Positions 14,893 to 24,913 of a DNA stretch of 64,000 nt are shown here, one piece after another. The notes under the pieces were generated by a model. It saw only the letters and a list, made by a program, of their open reading frames with translations. It did no database searches and was not told the origin of the DNA. Position 1 is the stretch's first letter. Each line of letters opens with the position of its first letter. Source of the DNA: Corynebacterium uterequi (lineage in GTDB: Bacteria > Actinomycetota > Actinomycetes > Mycobacteriales > Mycobacteriaceae); contig NZ_CP011546.1 in the NCBI RefSeq assembly GCF_001021065.1, forward strand, positions 310,001-374,000, in the 5' to 3' direction. A program made the position numbers and the translations under genes.

Positions 14893-17022
14893 GTGGCACA
14901 AGAAGTGCTTAAGGATCTGAACAAGGTCCGCAACATCGGCATCATGGCCCACATCGATGCTGGTAAGACCACCACGACCGAGCGCATCCTGTTCTACACG
15001 GGTATCAACCGCAAGGTGGGCGAGACCCACGACGGTGCCTCCACCACTGACTGGATGGAGCAGGAGAAGGAACGCGGCATCACCATTACCTCCGCCGCGG
15101 TCACCTGCTTCTGGAACGGCAACCAGATCAACATCATCGACACCCCCGGCCACGTCGACTTCACCGTCGAGGTTGAGCGCTCCCTGCGCGTCCTCGACGG
15201 CGCCGTCGCCGTGTTCGACGCCAAGGAAGGCGTCGAGCCGCAGTCGGAGCAGGTGTGGCGTCAGGCCACCAAGTACGACGTTCCGCGTATCTGCTTCGTC
15301 AACAAGATGGACAAGCTGGGCGCTGACTTCTACTACACCGTCCAGACCATCAAGGACCGCCTGGGTGCGAAGCCGTTGGTCATGCAGCTGCCGATCGGCG
15401 CTGAGGACACCTTCGACGGCGTCGTCGACCTGCTGGAGATGAAGGCCATCATGTGGCCGGGCCGCGTCGAGGTGGGTGCCGAGCCGCAGATCCAGGAGAT
15501 CCCGGCCGAGCTGGCCGAGAAGGCTGAGGAGTACCGCGAGGCTCTCGTCGAGACCGTTGCCGAGTCCGACGAAGCCCTCATGGAGAAGTACTTCGGTGGC
15601 GAGGAGCTGACCATCGAGGAGCTCAAGGCCGGCATCCGCAAGATGACCGTTGCCTCTGAGGTCTACCCGGTCTTCTGTGGTACCGCTTACCACAACAAGG
15701 GCATCCAGCCGGTGCTGGACGCCGTGGTTGACTTCCTGCCGACCCCGCTGGACATCGGCGAGGTTCACGGCCACGCCGTGGGCGAGGATGGCGCTGAGCT
15801 GACCCGTAAGCCGTCCGTCGACGCTCCGTTCTCCGCTCTGGCCTTCAAGATCGCGGTTCACCCGTTCTTCGGCAAGCTGACCTTCGTGCGCGTCTACTCC
15901 GGTCGCGTCGAGCCGGGCCAGCAGGTCGCGAACTCCACCAAGGGCAAGCGTGAGCGCGTCGGCAAGCTGTTCCAGATGCACGCCAACAAGGAGAACCCGG
16001 TTGAGGAGGCGCTCGCTGGCAACATCTACGCCTTCATCGGCCTGAAGGAGACCACCACTGGTGACACCCTGTGTGACCAGAACGACCAGATCATCCTGGA
16101 GTCCATGGACTTCCCGGATCCGGTTATCCAGGTCGCCATCGAGCCGAAGACGAAGTCCGACCAGGAGAAGCTGGGCGTGGCCATCCAGAAGCTCGCCGAG
16201 GAGGACCCGACCTTCACCGTCCGCCTCGACGAGGAGTCCGGCCAGACCGTCATCGGCGGCATGGGCGAGCTGCACCTCGATGTGCTCGTTGACCGCATGC
16301 GCCGCGAGTTCAAGGTGGAAGCCAACATCGGTAACCCGCAGGTGGCCTACCGCGAGACGATCCGCAAGGCCGTCAAGGACGTGGAGTACACCCACAAGAA
16401 GCAGACCGGTGGTTCCGGCCAGTTCGCGAAGGTCATCGTCTCCATCGAGCCGTATGCTCCGGAGCCGGAGACCCTCGAAGAGGGCGAGTCCGCGATCTAC
16501 AAGTTCGAGAACAACGTCACCGGTGGCCGCGTTCCGAAGGAGTACATCCCCTCCGTCGACGCTGGTATCCAGGACGCCATGCAGTACGGCTACCTCGCTG
16601 GCTACCCGCTGGTGAACATCAAGGCCTCCCTTGAGGACGGCGCCTACCACGACGTCGACTCTTCGGAAATGGCGTTCAAGCTCGCCGGTTCCCAGGCCCT
16701 CAAGGAGGCCCTGGCCAAGGCGAAGCCGGTGCTGCTGGAGCCGCTCATGGCCGTTGAGGTCATCACGCCGGAGGAGTACATGGGTGACGTCATCGGCGAC
16801 ATCAACTCCCGTCGTGGCCAGATCAACGCCATGGAGGACCGCGCTGGCGCCAAGATCGTCAAGTCCAAGGTTCCGCTGTCCGAGATGTTCGGCTACATCG
16901 GTGACCTGCGTTCCCGCACCGCCGGCCGCGCGAACTTCACGATGATCTTCGACTCCTACGCCGAGGTTCCGAAGTCCGTCGCCGACGAGATCATCGCCGA
17001 GCGTAACGGCAACGCCAAGTAA
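14893..17022 (+). CDS. fusA: Elongation factor G
   Basis: 709 residues from GTG 14893. This GTPase drives tRNA-mRNA translocation. G1 is AHIDAGKT (19-26), G3 DTPGH (about 83-87), G4 NKMD (about 137-140); the switch region [12 protein letters not shown] is intact, and domains II-V follow at normal length, ending [16 protein letters not shown]. The ribosome binding site is weak. Encoded downstream of rpsL-rpsG as in the classical str operon, but tuf is separated from it here by an FAH hydrolase and a sialidase. Confidence 0.98.
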   Translation: MAQEVLKDLNKVRNIGIMAHIDAGKTTTTERILFYTGINRKVGETHDGASTTDWMEQEKERGITITSAAVTCFWNGNQINIIDTPGHVDFTVEVERSLRVLDGAVAVFDAKEGVEPQSEQVWRQATKYDVPRICFVNKMDKLGADFYYTVQTIKDRLGAKPLVMQLPIGAEDTFDGVVDLLEMKAIMWPGRVEVGAEPQIQEIPAELAEKAEEYREALVETVAESDEALMEKYFGGEELTIEELKAGIRKMTVASEVYPVFCGTAYHNKGIQPVLDAVVDFLPTPLDIGEVHGHAVGEDGAELTRKPSVDAPFSALAFKIAVHPFFGKLTFVRVYSGRVEPGQQVANSTKGKRERVGKLFQMHANKENPVEEALAGNIYAFIGLKETTTGDTLCDQNDQIILESMDFPDPVIQVAIEPKTKSDQEKLGVAIQKLAEEDPTFTVRLDEESGQTVIGGMGELHLDVLVDRMRREFKVEANIGNPQVAYRETIRKAVKDVEYTHKKQTGGSGQFAKVIVSIEPYAPEPETLEEGESAIYKFENNVTGGRVPKEYIPSVDAGIQDAMQYGYLAGYPLVNIKASLEDGAYHDVDSSEMAFKLAGSQALKEALAKAKPVLLEPLMAVEVITPEEYMGDVIGDINSRRGQINAMEDRAGAKIVKSKVPLSEMFGYIGDLRSRTAGRANFTMIFDSYAEVPKSVADEIIAERNGNAK

Positions 17023-17050
17023 GGCTGAAGCTTAAACACATCGCCGGCTG

Positions 17051-17083
17051 AAGGCCCTCGCCCCTTAAGGGGTGGGGGCCTTT
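17051..17083 (+). terminator. Rho-independent terminator after fusA
   Basis: Stem AAGGCCCTCGCCCC / GGGGTGGGGGCCTT around a TTAA loop, then a short T-run (TTTCG). Confidence 0.85.
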
Positions 17084-17232
17084 CGCATAATTTGCTGTGG
17101 GTCTGGTTGTTCCTGGCTGGGCGTCGCGGTGGTGGGCTACACTGAGGAAAGTGTAAACATCTGATGTCTGACAAGTCAGGCACGTTGGGGCGCGGGAAGC
17201 CGTCGCCCCGCCCGAGAAGAAGGGGTACAACC

Positions 17233-18024
17233 ATGAAGATCGCCCGCCTCGCCGTTGACGGCCAGCCGCGCTTCGCCGTCGTCGACGGTGACCAGGCCCA
17301 GCTGCTCGCCGCCGACACCATCGATGCCATCGGTGCCGGCGAACTCACCACCACGGGGGAAACCGTGGACATCGCCACCGCCGACCTGCTCGCCCCCGTG
17401 GTCCCCACCAAGGTCATCGCCATGAGCGGCACCTACCTCCAAGACCCGGCGGCTGAGTTCCGTCCGGGCGTGGACCGCGAGCCGTTCTTCTTCCTCAAGC
17501 CGCCGTCATCGGTCATCGGACCGAAGGCCGCCATCGAGGTTCCTGAGGTGGCGCGCGGCGCTGCCTACGAGGTGGAACTCGGCATCGTCATCGGCACGCG
17601 TTGCAAGGGCGCGACCAAGGACAACGCCCTCGACTACGTCCTCGGCTACACCGTGGTCAACGACGCCTCCGCCGGCGCCCTCATGCAAAAGGACGGCCAG
17701 TGGGCCCGCGGCAAGGGCCTCGACACGTTCTGCCCCGTCGGCCCCGTGGTGGAGACCGAGATCGCCAACCCCGACGACGTGCTCATCACCGCTTCGGTGG
17801 TGCGCGGCGGAGAGACCATCGAGTGCGTCGAGCAGTCGACGTCCACGCTCGTGTGGTCGGTGGCGCAGATCATCGAGTACGTCAGCGAGTTCTACACCCT
17901 GGAGCCGGGCGACATCATCGCCACCGGGTGCCCTCCCGGGGTCATCGCCATGGAGGACGGCGACGAGATCCACCTCGCCCTCGACGGCGTCGGCGAGCTC
18001 GTCAACCCCGTGCGTTACCTTTAA
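17233..18024 (+). CDS. Fumarylacetoacetate hydrolase (FAH) family protein
   Basis: 263 residues from ATG 17233 (AAGGGG upstream). The fold is that of FAH/2-hydroxyhepta-2,4-diene-1,7-dioate isomerase enzymes, which cleave or isomerise C-C bonds of acylpyruvate-like compounds using Mg2+ or Mn2+. Likely metal ligands are Glu113 and Glu115 (YEVELGIVIG) and Asp144 (VVNDASAG); GDIIATGCPPGV is the conserved C-terminal loop. The short N-terminal domain and single-domain size fit acylpyruvases or oxaloacetate decarboxylase-like FAHD1 members. Substrate not determinable. Confidence 0.85.
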   Translation: MKIARLAVDGQPRFAVVDGDQAQLLAADTIDAIGAGELTTTGETVDIATADLLAPVVPTKVIAMSGTYLQDPAAEFRPGVDREPFFFLKPPSSVIGPKAAIEVPEVARGAAYEVELGIVIGTRCKGATKDNALDYVLGYTVVNDASAGALMQKDGQWARGKGLDTFCPVGPVVETEIANPDDVLITASVVRGGETIECVEQSTSTLVWSVAQIIEYVSEFYTLEPGDIIATGCPPGVIAMEDGDEIHLALDGVGELVNPVRYL

Positions 18025-18158
18025 AACCAGCAAGCCTTCACCCGCCTTAGCGGCAATCGCGACGCCTTCCGTAATGCTCCGGGCAACGCAAAGCAGGCCT
18101 GAGCGGGCGGCGGCACCGGCGGGTGGGGAAACCCACGATTCATCAAGGAAACCCGCCA

Positions 18159-20417
18159 ATGTACCTCGATCACCGCGCCGGCGCAGGAGTATTCACTGTC
18201 CCCGAGGCTGCCGTTCAACGACACGGCTCCCTACACCTGGATTTCGCCGCGACCGCGGACGCCGAGCTGCTTCGTGCCTCCGGGGCCGATGGCTGGATTA
18301 CGCTGAGCCTCACTGGTGGGCGGCTCGACGGTGAAATCCACTCGGCGAGCGAGCATCGCAGACTCGATGCCGAGGACGCGGTTGGCCTCAACGATGGAGC
18401 CATTCACTCTGTGACGCTCACCGTCAATGACAGTGGAACCCATCTCTTCGTTGACGGCTACGAGGCGTTCTCCGCCACGACGCAACTGTGGTTCCGTGAC
18501 CTCGGCATCGAGGAATTTACGGTGGATCCCGCAGAGATCATCACGGTGTATCGCGTGGCAGTGCTTGAGCCGGGTTTGACCCCACGGGCAGCAGTGGCGC
18601 TGGCCGTCGCGGCGGAACCGTTCGTCGAATTCGCCGCTGCTGAGCTATCAACGCGGGACGTGCAACGATGCTCCACGCTGCGCAAGGGGGCCATCCGCGC
18701 CCGCTTCCGGACTCGTGGCCGCGGTCAGCACGGTGTCGCCGTCACGGTGGTCGGTGTGGATGGCGTTATCCGGATGGGAATCGACGACGGGGGAAACCTC
18801 TATTATCGCGTCTGGTTAAGCGATGAATTGGTGGTGGAAGCCCTAGCCGAAGGGCGATGGGACGACGGTAATGACCACGACGTCGTGGCCGTCGTCGGCC
18901 ATGGGGCAGTCGATCTCTACGCGGATGGTTACCAGGTTGTCCACGAACCGGGAATGGCCTTCTTCGCCGACCTGGGGAGCATCTCACAGGTGCTGGCGGG
19001 AATGGACGCCGATGGCAGACGGTTGTTCGGCGAAGTTTCAGAAGCTCATATCTTTGATGCGGTGCTCAGCGACCACCAGGTTAAGCGCCTGGCGTCCGTC
19101 GAGCCGCTGGAGACCCGGGCGTTGTTCGACACCGGATTGTTGGACTCTGCCAGCTACCGCATCCCTTCGCTGGTGACCTTGGCCTCTGGTGTGGTGGTGG
19201 CGGGGGCGGACCAGCGCGTGAGTATCCCGAATGACGCGCCGAATGACATTAATTTCACCATCCGACGCTCCCTCGACGGCGGGCGGACCTGGTTGGACGT
19301 ACAGACCGTCATCGAGCACCCGGGTAGCGGATTGCTCGGCGCGTCGGCAACGGATTCGGTGCTGGTGCAGGACCGGGACACCGGCCGGTTGTTCTGCGTC
19401 CTTGACTTCTTCCCTGGTGGCATCGGCCAGCCCAACGCCGCGCTCGGGAGAGGCTTTGACGATTGTGGACGCCGAATCCTCCACGACGAAGAAGGCATGA
19501 TCTACCTGCTTAAAGACGACGGTGAGGTGCTCACCGCGGAGGGGAAACCTACCAGCTACCGGGTGGCCTCGGACGGCAATGTCAACCGCGGCGGCAACAT
19601 CTACTTAGCCGACGGCGTGGACCCCAATCAGACGCTGCTTGCACACCCCACGAGCTACCTTCAGATCATTTACTCCGACGACGACGGCGAGACGTGGTCC
19701 GCCCCGCGTGACATCACCGCGGAAGTGAAAGAGGAGTGGATGAGTTTCTGCGGAACCTCACCCGGCAACGGCATACAGCTGTCCCGCGGCGAGCACGCCG
19801 GGCGCATCCTCATCCCGCTCTATCACAACAACGAGCACCGGTCCGCCTTCTCGTGTGCTGCTTTGTATACGGACGACGGGGGTCAGACGTGGCATAGGGG
19901 CGCATCGACCAACGACGGTCGAAACATCGACGGGCAGGTGGTGAGCTCCCGCGACCTCATCTACGAACCCGCCTTCAGCTACGAGTCGGTATTCGTGGAA
20001 GACTCCCAGGGTCGGGTGCACGTGTGGATGCGCAACAACAACGCTGCTGGACGAGTGGCCCACGCCGTATCCGACGACGGCGGGACCAGCTGGGGCCAGG
20101 TGGACTTCGTGGACGCCATCCCGGAGATCTTCTCCCAGCCCAACGCCATCGCCGTCGACGTCGACGGCCACCCCGGCATTGTTTTCGCCAACGCCTCCCA
20201 GCTGGTGCCCTACCGCGGGCGCGGCGTGCTGCGGCTGAGCCTCGACGACGGGGCCACGTGGCCCCATAACCGGGTGTTCAATCCGAAGCACTACGTCTAC
20301 CAATGCATGACGCAGCTGCCGAATGGCGACATTGGCTTGTTGTGGGAGCGCGAGCGGCAAGGATTATTCCTCAGTATTGTCCCGCTGACGTGGCTAACGT
20401 CGTCGCTGCAGGGATAA
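18159..20417 (+). CDS. Sialidase (GH33) with two N-terminal LamG-like domains
   Basis: 752 residues from ATG 18159 (AAGGAA upstream). Two tandem concanavalin/LamG-like modules, about residues 1-160 and 165-325, share the pattern H-D/S-V..V-DGY...FxDLG. The catalytic propeller follows: YRIPS (near 333), the FRIP-type arginine motif, and five Asp boxes (SLDGGRTW about 371, SDDDGETW 506, TDDGGQTW 571, SDDGGTSW 638, SLDDGATW 694). Predicted to release terminal sialic acid from glycoconjugates. No signal peptide, lipobox, transmembrane helix or sortase motif is visible, so export is unexplained. Sits alone between the FAH gene and tuf. Confidence 0.88.
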   Translation: MYLDHRAGAGVFTVPEAAVQRHGSLHLDFAATADAELLRASGADGWITLSLTGGRLDGEIHSASEHRRLDAEDAVGLNDGAIHSVTLTVNDSGTHLFVDGYEAFSATTQLWFRDLGIEEFTVDPAEIITVYRVAVLEPGLTPRAAVALAVAAEPFVEFAAAELSTRDVQRCSTLRKGAIRARFRTRGRGQHGVAVTVVGVDGVIRMGIDDGGNLYYRVWLSDELVVEALAEGRWDDGNDHDVVAVVGHGAVDLYADGYQVVHEPGMAFFADLGSISQVLAGMDADGRRLFGEVSEAHIFDAVLSDHQVKRLASVEPLETRALFDTGLLDSASYRIPSLVTLASGVVVAGADQRVSIPNDAPNDINFTIRRSLDGGRTWLDVQTVIEHPGSGLLGASATDSVLVQDRDTGRLFCVLDFFPGGIGQPNAALGRGFDDCGRRILHDEEGMIYLLKDDGEVLTAEGKPTSYRVASDGNVNRGGNIYLADGVDPNQTLLAHPTSYLQIIYSDDDGETWSAPRDITAEVKEEWMSFCGTSPGNGIQLSRGEHAGRILIPLYHNNEHRSAFSCAALYTDDGGQTWHRGASTNDGRNIDGQVVSSRDLIYEPAFSYESVFVEDSQGRVHVWMRNNNAAGRVAHAVSDDGGTSWGQVDFVDAIPEIFSQPNAIAVDVDGHPGIVFANASQLVPYRGRGVLRLSLDDGATWPHNRVFNPKHYVYQCMTQLPNGDIGLLWERERQGLFLSIVPLTWLTSSLQG

Positions 20418-20661
20418 ATACGGCGTAGCCCAGGCGGCCCATTTAGCGGGGTTGGGTGGAAGTTGCTAGGATGGCCGGGAGCGAATTTTAGGTGAGCACC
20501 GTTCGTTTGCTAGCGGACGGATGAAAACCTAGGATCGTATGGCCGGTACAGTTCGTGGCGGGCGATGAGCCTCGGCAGTCGTCGCATTGCCTGTGCCGGT
20601 GACGATTTTCAATATGTGGCTACGAAAGTCGTGGCCATGACGAAGTCCAGGAGGATATCCA
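20418..20661 (+). promoter_or_regulatory. tuf promoter and leader region
   Basis: No gene in 244 bp. A -10-like TAGGAT lies at 20467-20472 with only a poor -35. The leader after it contains the inverted pair CCGTTCG / CGGACGG (about 20500-20522). AGGAGG (20649-20654) is the tuf ribosome binding site. Confidence 0.4.
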
Positions 20662-21852
20662 ATGGCAAAGGCGAAGTTCGAGCGCAAGAAGCCGCACGTT
20701 AACATCGGCACCATCGGTCACGTCGACCACGGCAAGACCACCACGACGGCCGCCATCACCAAGGTTCTGGCCGACCAGTACCCGGATGAGAACGAGGCCT
20801 TTGCGTTCGACGCCATCGATAAGGCGCCGGAGGAGAAGGAGCGTGGCATCACGATCAACATCTCCCACGTCGAGTACAACACCCCGAAGCGCCACTACGC
20901 TCACGTCGACGCCCCGGGCCACGCTGACTACATCAAGAACATGATTACCGGTGCTGCCCAGATGGACGGCGCTATTCTCGTCGTCGCCGCCACCGACGGC
21001 CCGATGCCGCAGACCCGCGAGCACGTTCTGCTCGCCCGCCAGGTCGGCGTCCCCTACATCCTCGTCGCCCTGAACAAGTGCGACATGGTTGACGATGAGG
21101 AAATCATCGAGCTCGTCGAGATGGAGGTCCGCGAGCTGCTGGCCGAGCAGGAGTACGACGAGGACGCCCCGATCGTTCACATCTCTGCTCTGAAGGCTCT
21201 TGAGGGCGACGAGAAGTGGACCGAGTCCATCGTCGAGCTCATGCAGGCTTGCGACGACTCCATCCCGGATCCGGAGCGCGCCACCGACCAGCCGTTCCTC
21301 ATGCCGATCGAGGACATCTTCACCATCACCGGCCGCGGCACCGTCGTCACCGGCCGTGTCGAGCGTGGTCAGCTGAAGGTCAACGAGGATGTCGAGATCA
21401 TCGGCATCAAGGAAAAGGCCATGTCCACCACCGTCACCGGCATCGAGATGTTCCGCAAGCTGCTCGACTACACCGAGGCTGGCGACAACTGTGGCCTGCT
21501 GCTCCGCGGCACCAAGCGCGAAGATGTCGAGCGTGGCCAGGTCGTCATCAAGCCGGGCGCCTACACCCCGCACAAGAAGTTCGAGGGCTCCGTCTACGTC
21601 CTGTCCAAGGATGAGGGCGGCCGCCACACCCCGTTCTTCGACAACTACCGTCCGCAGTTCTACTTCCGCACCACCGACGTCACCGGCGTCGTCAAGCTGC
21701 CGGAAGGCACCGAGATGGTCATGCCGGGCGACAACGTTGAGATGTCCGTCGAGCTGATCCAGCCGGTCGCCATGGACGAGGGCCTGCGCTTCGCCATCCG
21801 CGAGGGCTCCCGCACCGTCGGCGCTGGCCGCGTCACCAAGATCCTGGACTAA
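20662..21852 (+). CDS. tuf: Elongation factor Tu
   Basis: 396 residues. It delivers aminoacyl-tRNA to the ribosome in its GTP form. G1 GHVDHGKT (19-26), G3 DAPGH (83-87), G4 NKCD (138-141) and the switch I/II region [13 protein letters not shown] are intact; domains II and III complete a normal length. Strong ribosome binding site AGGAGG. Monocistronic between its own leader and a strong terminator. Confidence 0.98.
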   Translation: MAKAKFERKKPHVNIGTIGHVDHGKTTTTAAITKVLADQYPDENEAFAFDAIDKAPEEKERGITINISHVEYNTPKRHYAHVDAPGHADYIKNMITGAAQMDGAILVVAATDGPMPQTREHVLLARQVGVPYILVALNKCDMVDDEEIIELVEMEVRELLAEQEYDEDAPIVHISALKALEGDEKWTESIVELMQACDDSIPDPERATDQPFLMPIEDIFTITGRGTVVTGRVERGQLKVNEDVEIIGIKEKAMSTTVTGIEMFRKLLDYTEAGDNCGLLLRGTKREDVERGQVVIKPGAYTPHKKFEGSVYVLSKDEGGRHTPFFDNYRPQFYFRTTDVTGVVKLPEGTEMVMPGDNVEMSVELIQPVAMDEGLRFAIREGSRTVGAGRVTKILD

Positions 21853-21887
21853 TTCCTAGCCTAGGTATCGCCGACTAACGCGACGAC

Positions 21888-21919
21888 ACCCACTACCACT
21901 AGTTGGTAGTGGGTTTTTC
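21888..21919 (+). terminator. Rho-independent terminator after tuf
   Basis: Stem ACCCACTACCA / TGGTAGTGGGT followed by TTTTT. Confidence 0.92.
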
Positions 21920-21925
21920 GTATGC

Positions 21926-22651
21926 TTGGTGGCTGTGAAGGACCCCACCCGCATTCCCGGCATCATGGCCGACCTCACCTCCCTCTGGGAGGCGCAACCA
22001 GACCTCACCCTGGCCCAGGTGTGGGGGCAGCTGGAGTCCCGGGGTCTTTCCGCGGCGTCCACGGATGAGGACGTCCGCGCCCTGCTGGCGCAGGCCCGGG
22101 CCGACTACCCGGTGAACACCGGCGCCGTGCCGACGCGTCCGCTGCACCTTCGCACCGTGGAGCCGCAACGCCAGGTGACACTCACGCCCACAGCCGCAGG
22201 CCAGGTTCGGGTCACCGTCCGCGATCCCCGGACGGCCGTCCTGCCCGCAACATGGTTGGCGGCGTCGGTGGTGCGGGGGCGGGTGTCGGGCCCACTTGTC
22301 ATCGACGGTGGTGAGGGCACTCACCACCGGTTGGGGATCATCACCGGCATACGCGCACTGCCTGCCGTGGACGTTCCGCACGGCGCGTGGATTACCCCGG
22401 AGCGTTTTGGCCACGTCCTCGTCGGCGTCGAAGTGAAAGCGCAGGACTCGCACGACTCGGAGCTCGTGCTCATCAGGCGGCGCGAGGCCACCGTCTATCA
22501 CAGCCACCGCCGCGAAACCGACGTCAGCACGCACCGCTGGCACCGGTTGGCCGCGCTGCGCCTCGGGGAGCCCCTCGTGCTTGAGCTTGCCGGTGGGCGC
22601 CGGCTCACACTCGACGGGTACGTGGCCGACTATTTCCTCGTCGACGCCTAG
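21926..22651 (+). CDS. Conserved-looking protein of unknown function
   Basis: About 241 residues; TTG 21926, GTG 21929 and GTG 21935 are all possible starts. Not recognised. The N-terminal ~55 residues look helical (GIMADLTSLWEAQPDLTLAQVWGQL, split as GIMADLTSLWEAQP and DLTLAQVWGQL), while the rest is beta-rich with DPRTAVLPATW, THHRLGIITGIRALPAVDVP, YHSHRRETDVSTHRWHRL and a C-terminal AGGRRLTLDGYVADYFLVD. No signal peptide or membrane helix. It begins just 8 bp after the tuf terminator and precedes the PrsW pair. Confidence 0.6.
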   Translation: MVAVKDPTRIPGIMADLTSLWEAQPDLTLAQVWGQLESRGLSAASTDEDVRALLAQARADYPVNTGAVPTRPLHLRTVEPQRQVTLTPTAAGQVRVTVRDPRTAVLPATWLAASVVRGRVSGPLVIDGGEGTHHRLGIITGIRALPAVDVPHGAWITPERFGHVLVGVEVKAQDSHDSELVLIRRREATVYHSHRRETDVSTHRWHRLAALRLGEPLVLELAGGRRLTLDGYVADYFLVDA

Positions 22652-22729
22652 GTGTGAGGTCCCGGCGGCCCGGCAGCCCGGCGGCCCGGCGGCGCCCTGG
22701 CGGTGGCGGGCAAGCCTATGCTCAACCTC

Positions 22730-23419
22730 ATGAACACAGGCCCGCTTGAGTGCGCTAACCCTCCCACCGACGAACCCGCCGAGGTCGATCTCCAGCTGTA
22801 CCGCCACCGGTGGCGGACGGTGGTGAGCTCCTGCGTCGCCATCGCGGCCGTGCTGCTCATCACGCCGGCGCTTATCGACCTGGCCACGGGCCCGCTGCCG
22901 AGGACGAGCGCACCGGTGCTCGTCGGCGCCGGGACGCCCGCTGAACGCCCCGTAGAGGTGGACGGGCGCCCGCTGGAGTGTCAGCTCGCGCCGACGCAGG
23001 GAATGCACAAGGCATTCAACTGCGATGGCCAAAGGTTGACGCTGCGCGCCGACGCCGTCGAAGTGAGCACCGAGCACGCCCTGCGGCGGATGCATCGTGC
23101 TGTGGAGGGCGGTGGAACGATAGCCCAGGATGCACAGCTGCTTAGCGACGGTGAGGCCCGTGTGCTCGTCGACCTGGAGGCGCACCGCGTGTCCTACGCC
23201 GCCCCGGCCGACGTCGACGGCACCCGCTACATCCTCTTCGCCTCCTACCCGGTCACCGACGCCACCACCGACCACGAAGTGCTCCTGGACACGCTGTACC
23301 GGGAAGTCACCAGCCAGCCGGTGCCCTCTCAGTGGGAGTTCCCGGCACTGGGCGTTTCTCCGCTGGCCGTTTCTACCGGCGATAGCCCCGACGATGCGGA
23401 CAAGGAGGCCGAGAAATGA
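22730..23419 (+). CDS. Single-pass membrane protein, unknown function, coupled to PrsW protease
   Basis: 229 residues from ATG 22730 (in-frame ATG 22718 and GTG 22703 also possible; no clear ribosome binding site). A short cytoplasmic N-terminus, one transmembrane helix (VVSSCVAIAAVLLITPALI) and an external domain with two cysteines (PLECQLAP, KAFNCDGQ). Overlaps the next gene by 4 bp (ATGA), implying co-translation with the PrsW-like protease, of which it could be a partner or substrate (inference). The upstream gap contains a small CCCGGCGGC-type repeat (22662-22695). Confidence 0.6.
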   Translation: MNTGPLECANPPTDEPAEVDLQLYRHRWRTVVSSCVAIAAVLLITPALIDLATGPLPRTSAPVLVGAGTPAERPVEVDGRPLECQLAPTQGMHKAFNCDGQRLTLRADAVEVSTEHALRRMHRAVEGGGTIAQDAQLLSDGEARVLVDLEAHRVSYAAPADVDGTRYILFASYPVTDATTDHEVLLDTLYREVTSQPVPSQWEFPALGVSPLAVSTGDSPDDADKEAEK

Positions 23420-24243
23420 AAACCAACAACCTGGTGTGGGCCGTCGTGATCCTAGGCACCATAGCGGTGGGCAGCTCCGTGTGGCTCTACGGACGAATGT
23501 CCCCGGTCGCCCTGCTCGTGTCCGTGGTGGTGTCGGCGGTGCTCGGCGGCGGTGTGTGCGGGTTACTCGCGGCGTCGTCGCTGTGGCCTCGCACCGGTGG
23601 TGACCGTGCGGCGTGGCTGTGGGCGTCGTTGGCCTGGGGCGGGGGAATCTGCGTAGTGGTGGTCCGTGCGGTGTTCCTCGGGCCCGGGACGCTGGCGGTC
23701 AAGGCCGGCTGGGAGCAGGCAGAGTATTCCTTCGGCGGAGCCTGGCCAGAGGAAATCATGAAGACGCTCGGCATCGTGGTGATTGCCTACACCTGCCGGT
23801 GCGTCACCCGCCCCTGGCATGTCTTCCTCACCGGTATTTTCATCGGCCTCGGCTTCGAGCTGGTGGAGAACGCCCAATACGCCGTGGGCATGGCGGTGGA
23901 CAGCCCGGTGTCGGATCTCCGCGGGGCGTTGACCTCGTGGCTTATCCGGCTGCTGTTCGGGTTGTTCGCGCACAGCCTGTACTCGGGCATTATCGGCTGG
24001 ATCCTCGGGCTGGCGCTCACCGGGGAGCACCGTTCGGCCGGGCGACGGATCGCCATCGCGCTCGCCGGCTTCGGCGCCGGTTTCGGCCTACACTTCGCCT
24101 GGAATTACCAGTTCAGCAGTGACGTGGTCAATGGCGTCTGGCTGTTGGGCTGCGCGGTGGTCATGTACGGCACCGTCGTGTGGATCTTCTTCAAGTCTCG
24201 ACGCCTCGCACGGCGCGAACGGCCACGCCCTGCGCAGGCTTAA
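23416..24243 (+). CDS. PrsW-family intramembrane metalloprotease
   Basis: 275 residues with about eight hydrophobic helices. The PrsW signature residues are present: E112-E113-x-x-K116 (PEEIMK), F147-x-x-x-E151-N152 (FELVEN), H186 (FAHSLYSG) and H226 (GLHFAWN). Founding members cleave membrane anti-sigma factors at site 1; the target here is not known, and no sigma/anti-sigma pair is in the window. Overlaps the upstream membrane protein by 4 bp. Ends against a bidirectional terminator facing the Asp23 operon. Confidence 0.82.
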   Translation: MKTNNLVWAVVILGTIAVGSSVWLYGRMSPVALLVSVVVSAVLGGGVCGLLAASSLWPRTGGDRAAWLWASLAWGGGICVVVVRAVFLGPGTLAVKAGWEQAEYSFGGAWPEEIMKTLGIVVIAYTCRCVTRPWHVFLTGIFIGLGFELVENAQYAVGMAVDSPVSDLRGALTSWLIRLLFGLFAHSLYSGIIGWILGLALTGEHRSAGRRIAIALAGFGAGFGLHFAWNYQFSSDVVNGVWLLGCAVVMYGTVVWIFFKSRRLARRERPRPAQA

Positions 24244-24273
24244 GGCGCACACTTAGCACCGCGCACGCACAAG

Positions 24274-24313
24274 GGCGCCGCCCGGCCCCCAGCGATGGGT
24301 GGCGGGCGGCGCC
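24274..24313. terminator. Hairpin between convergent PrsW and Asp23 operons
   Basis: Perfect 11-bp stem GGCGCCGCCCG / CGGGCGGCGCC with an 18-nt loop and no T-run. It lies between two convergent operons and probably acts on both. Confidence 0.6.
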
Positions 24314-24352
24314 GTGGTGAGACGCGGATCCCCGGCGGGCGGCGTCGGCTAC

Positions 24353-24913
24353 CTAGTGGGACTCGACGGGTGCGAGCTCGATGAGGTAGCGGGTATCGAC
24401 GTCAATGCCGGGCAGCGCCTCGCGAATGTCGCGCTCCGCGGTGTCGATCTCTCGCGTCAGGCGGTTGAGGTCAACCTGCGGTTCGGCCTGGATGGTCCAC
24501 ACCGCGGTGGGGCGAGCGCGATCGTACTTCGTCGCGGTGCGCACCTTGTTAACACCGCGAGTCTGGCTCAGGCGGTCGGCGACGGCGCTGGCGACCTGCG
24601 ACGTCGAAATCGTCACGTCGCCGGTGCCTGCGTTCTCCTGCGAGGTCACGCGGTTAAAGCCACGCGGACGGATGTTCGCCAGCAGCCACCACAGACCGAG
24701 GACGACGCCGGCCACCGCGAGGGCGATAAGAGCCGTGGGGAACCACGGTGACGCAAAGAAGCGTTCGAGCATCGGCTGGTCATACCAGCGGCCAATCTCG
24801 TGGGCGAGGGGGACGTTGAGGCTGAACGCCAACGCCCACACACCCACCGCGAGGACAATCACCCCGACGAGGAAGATGATGACACGGTCAAGGCCGGCAA
24901 GGAATCGGGTCAT
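24353..24913 (-). CDS. amaP: AmaP-type membrane anchor for Asp23
   Basis: 186 residues. Two N-terminal transmembrane helices (VIIFLVGVIVLAVGVWALAF and FPTALIALAVAGVVLGLWWLL, each just at the limit) are followed by a cytoplasmic Asp23-like alpha/beta domain (GDVTISTSQVASAVADRLSQ, GVNKVRTATKYDRARPTAVW). In Staphylococcus AmaP anchors Asp23 to the membrane; the same role is inferred. Last gene of the six-gene minus-strand operon, overlapping the DUF6286 gene by 4 bp. Confidence 0.75.
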   Translation of the reverse strand: MTRFLAGLDRVIIFLVGVIVLAVGVWALAFSLNVPLAHEIGRWYDQPMLERFFASPWFPTALIALAVAGVVLGLWWLLANIRPRGFNRVTSQENAGTGDVTISTSQVASAVADRLSQTRGVNKVRTATKYDRARPTAVWTIQAEPQVDLNRLTREIDTAERDIREALPGIDVDTRYLIELAPVESH

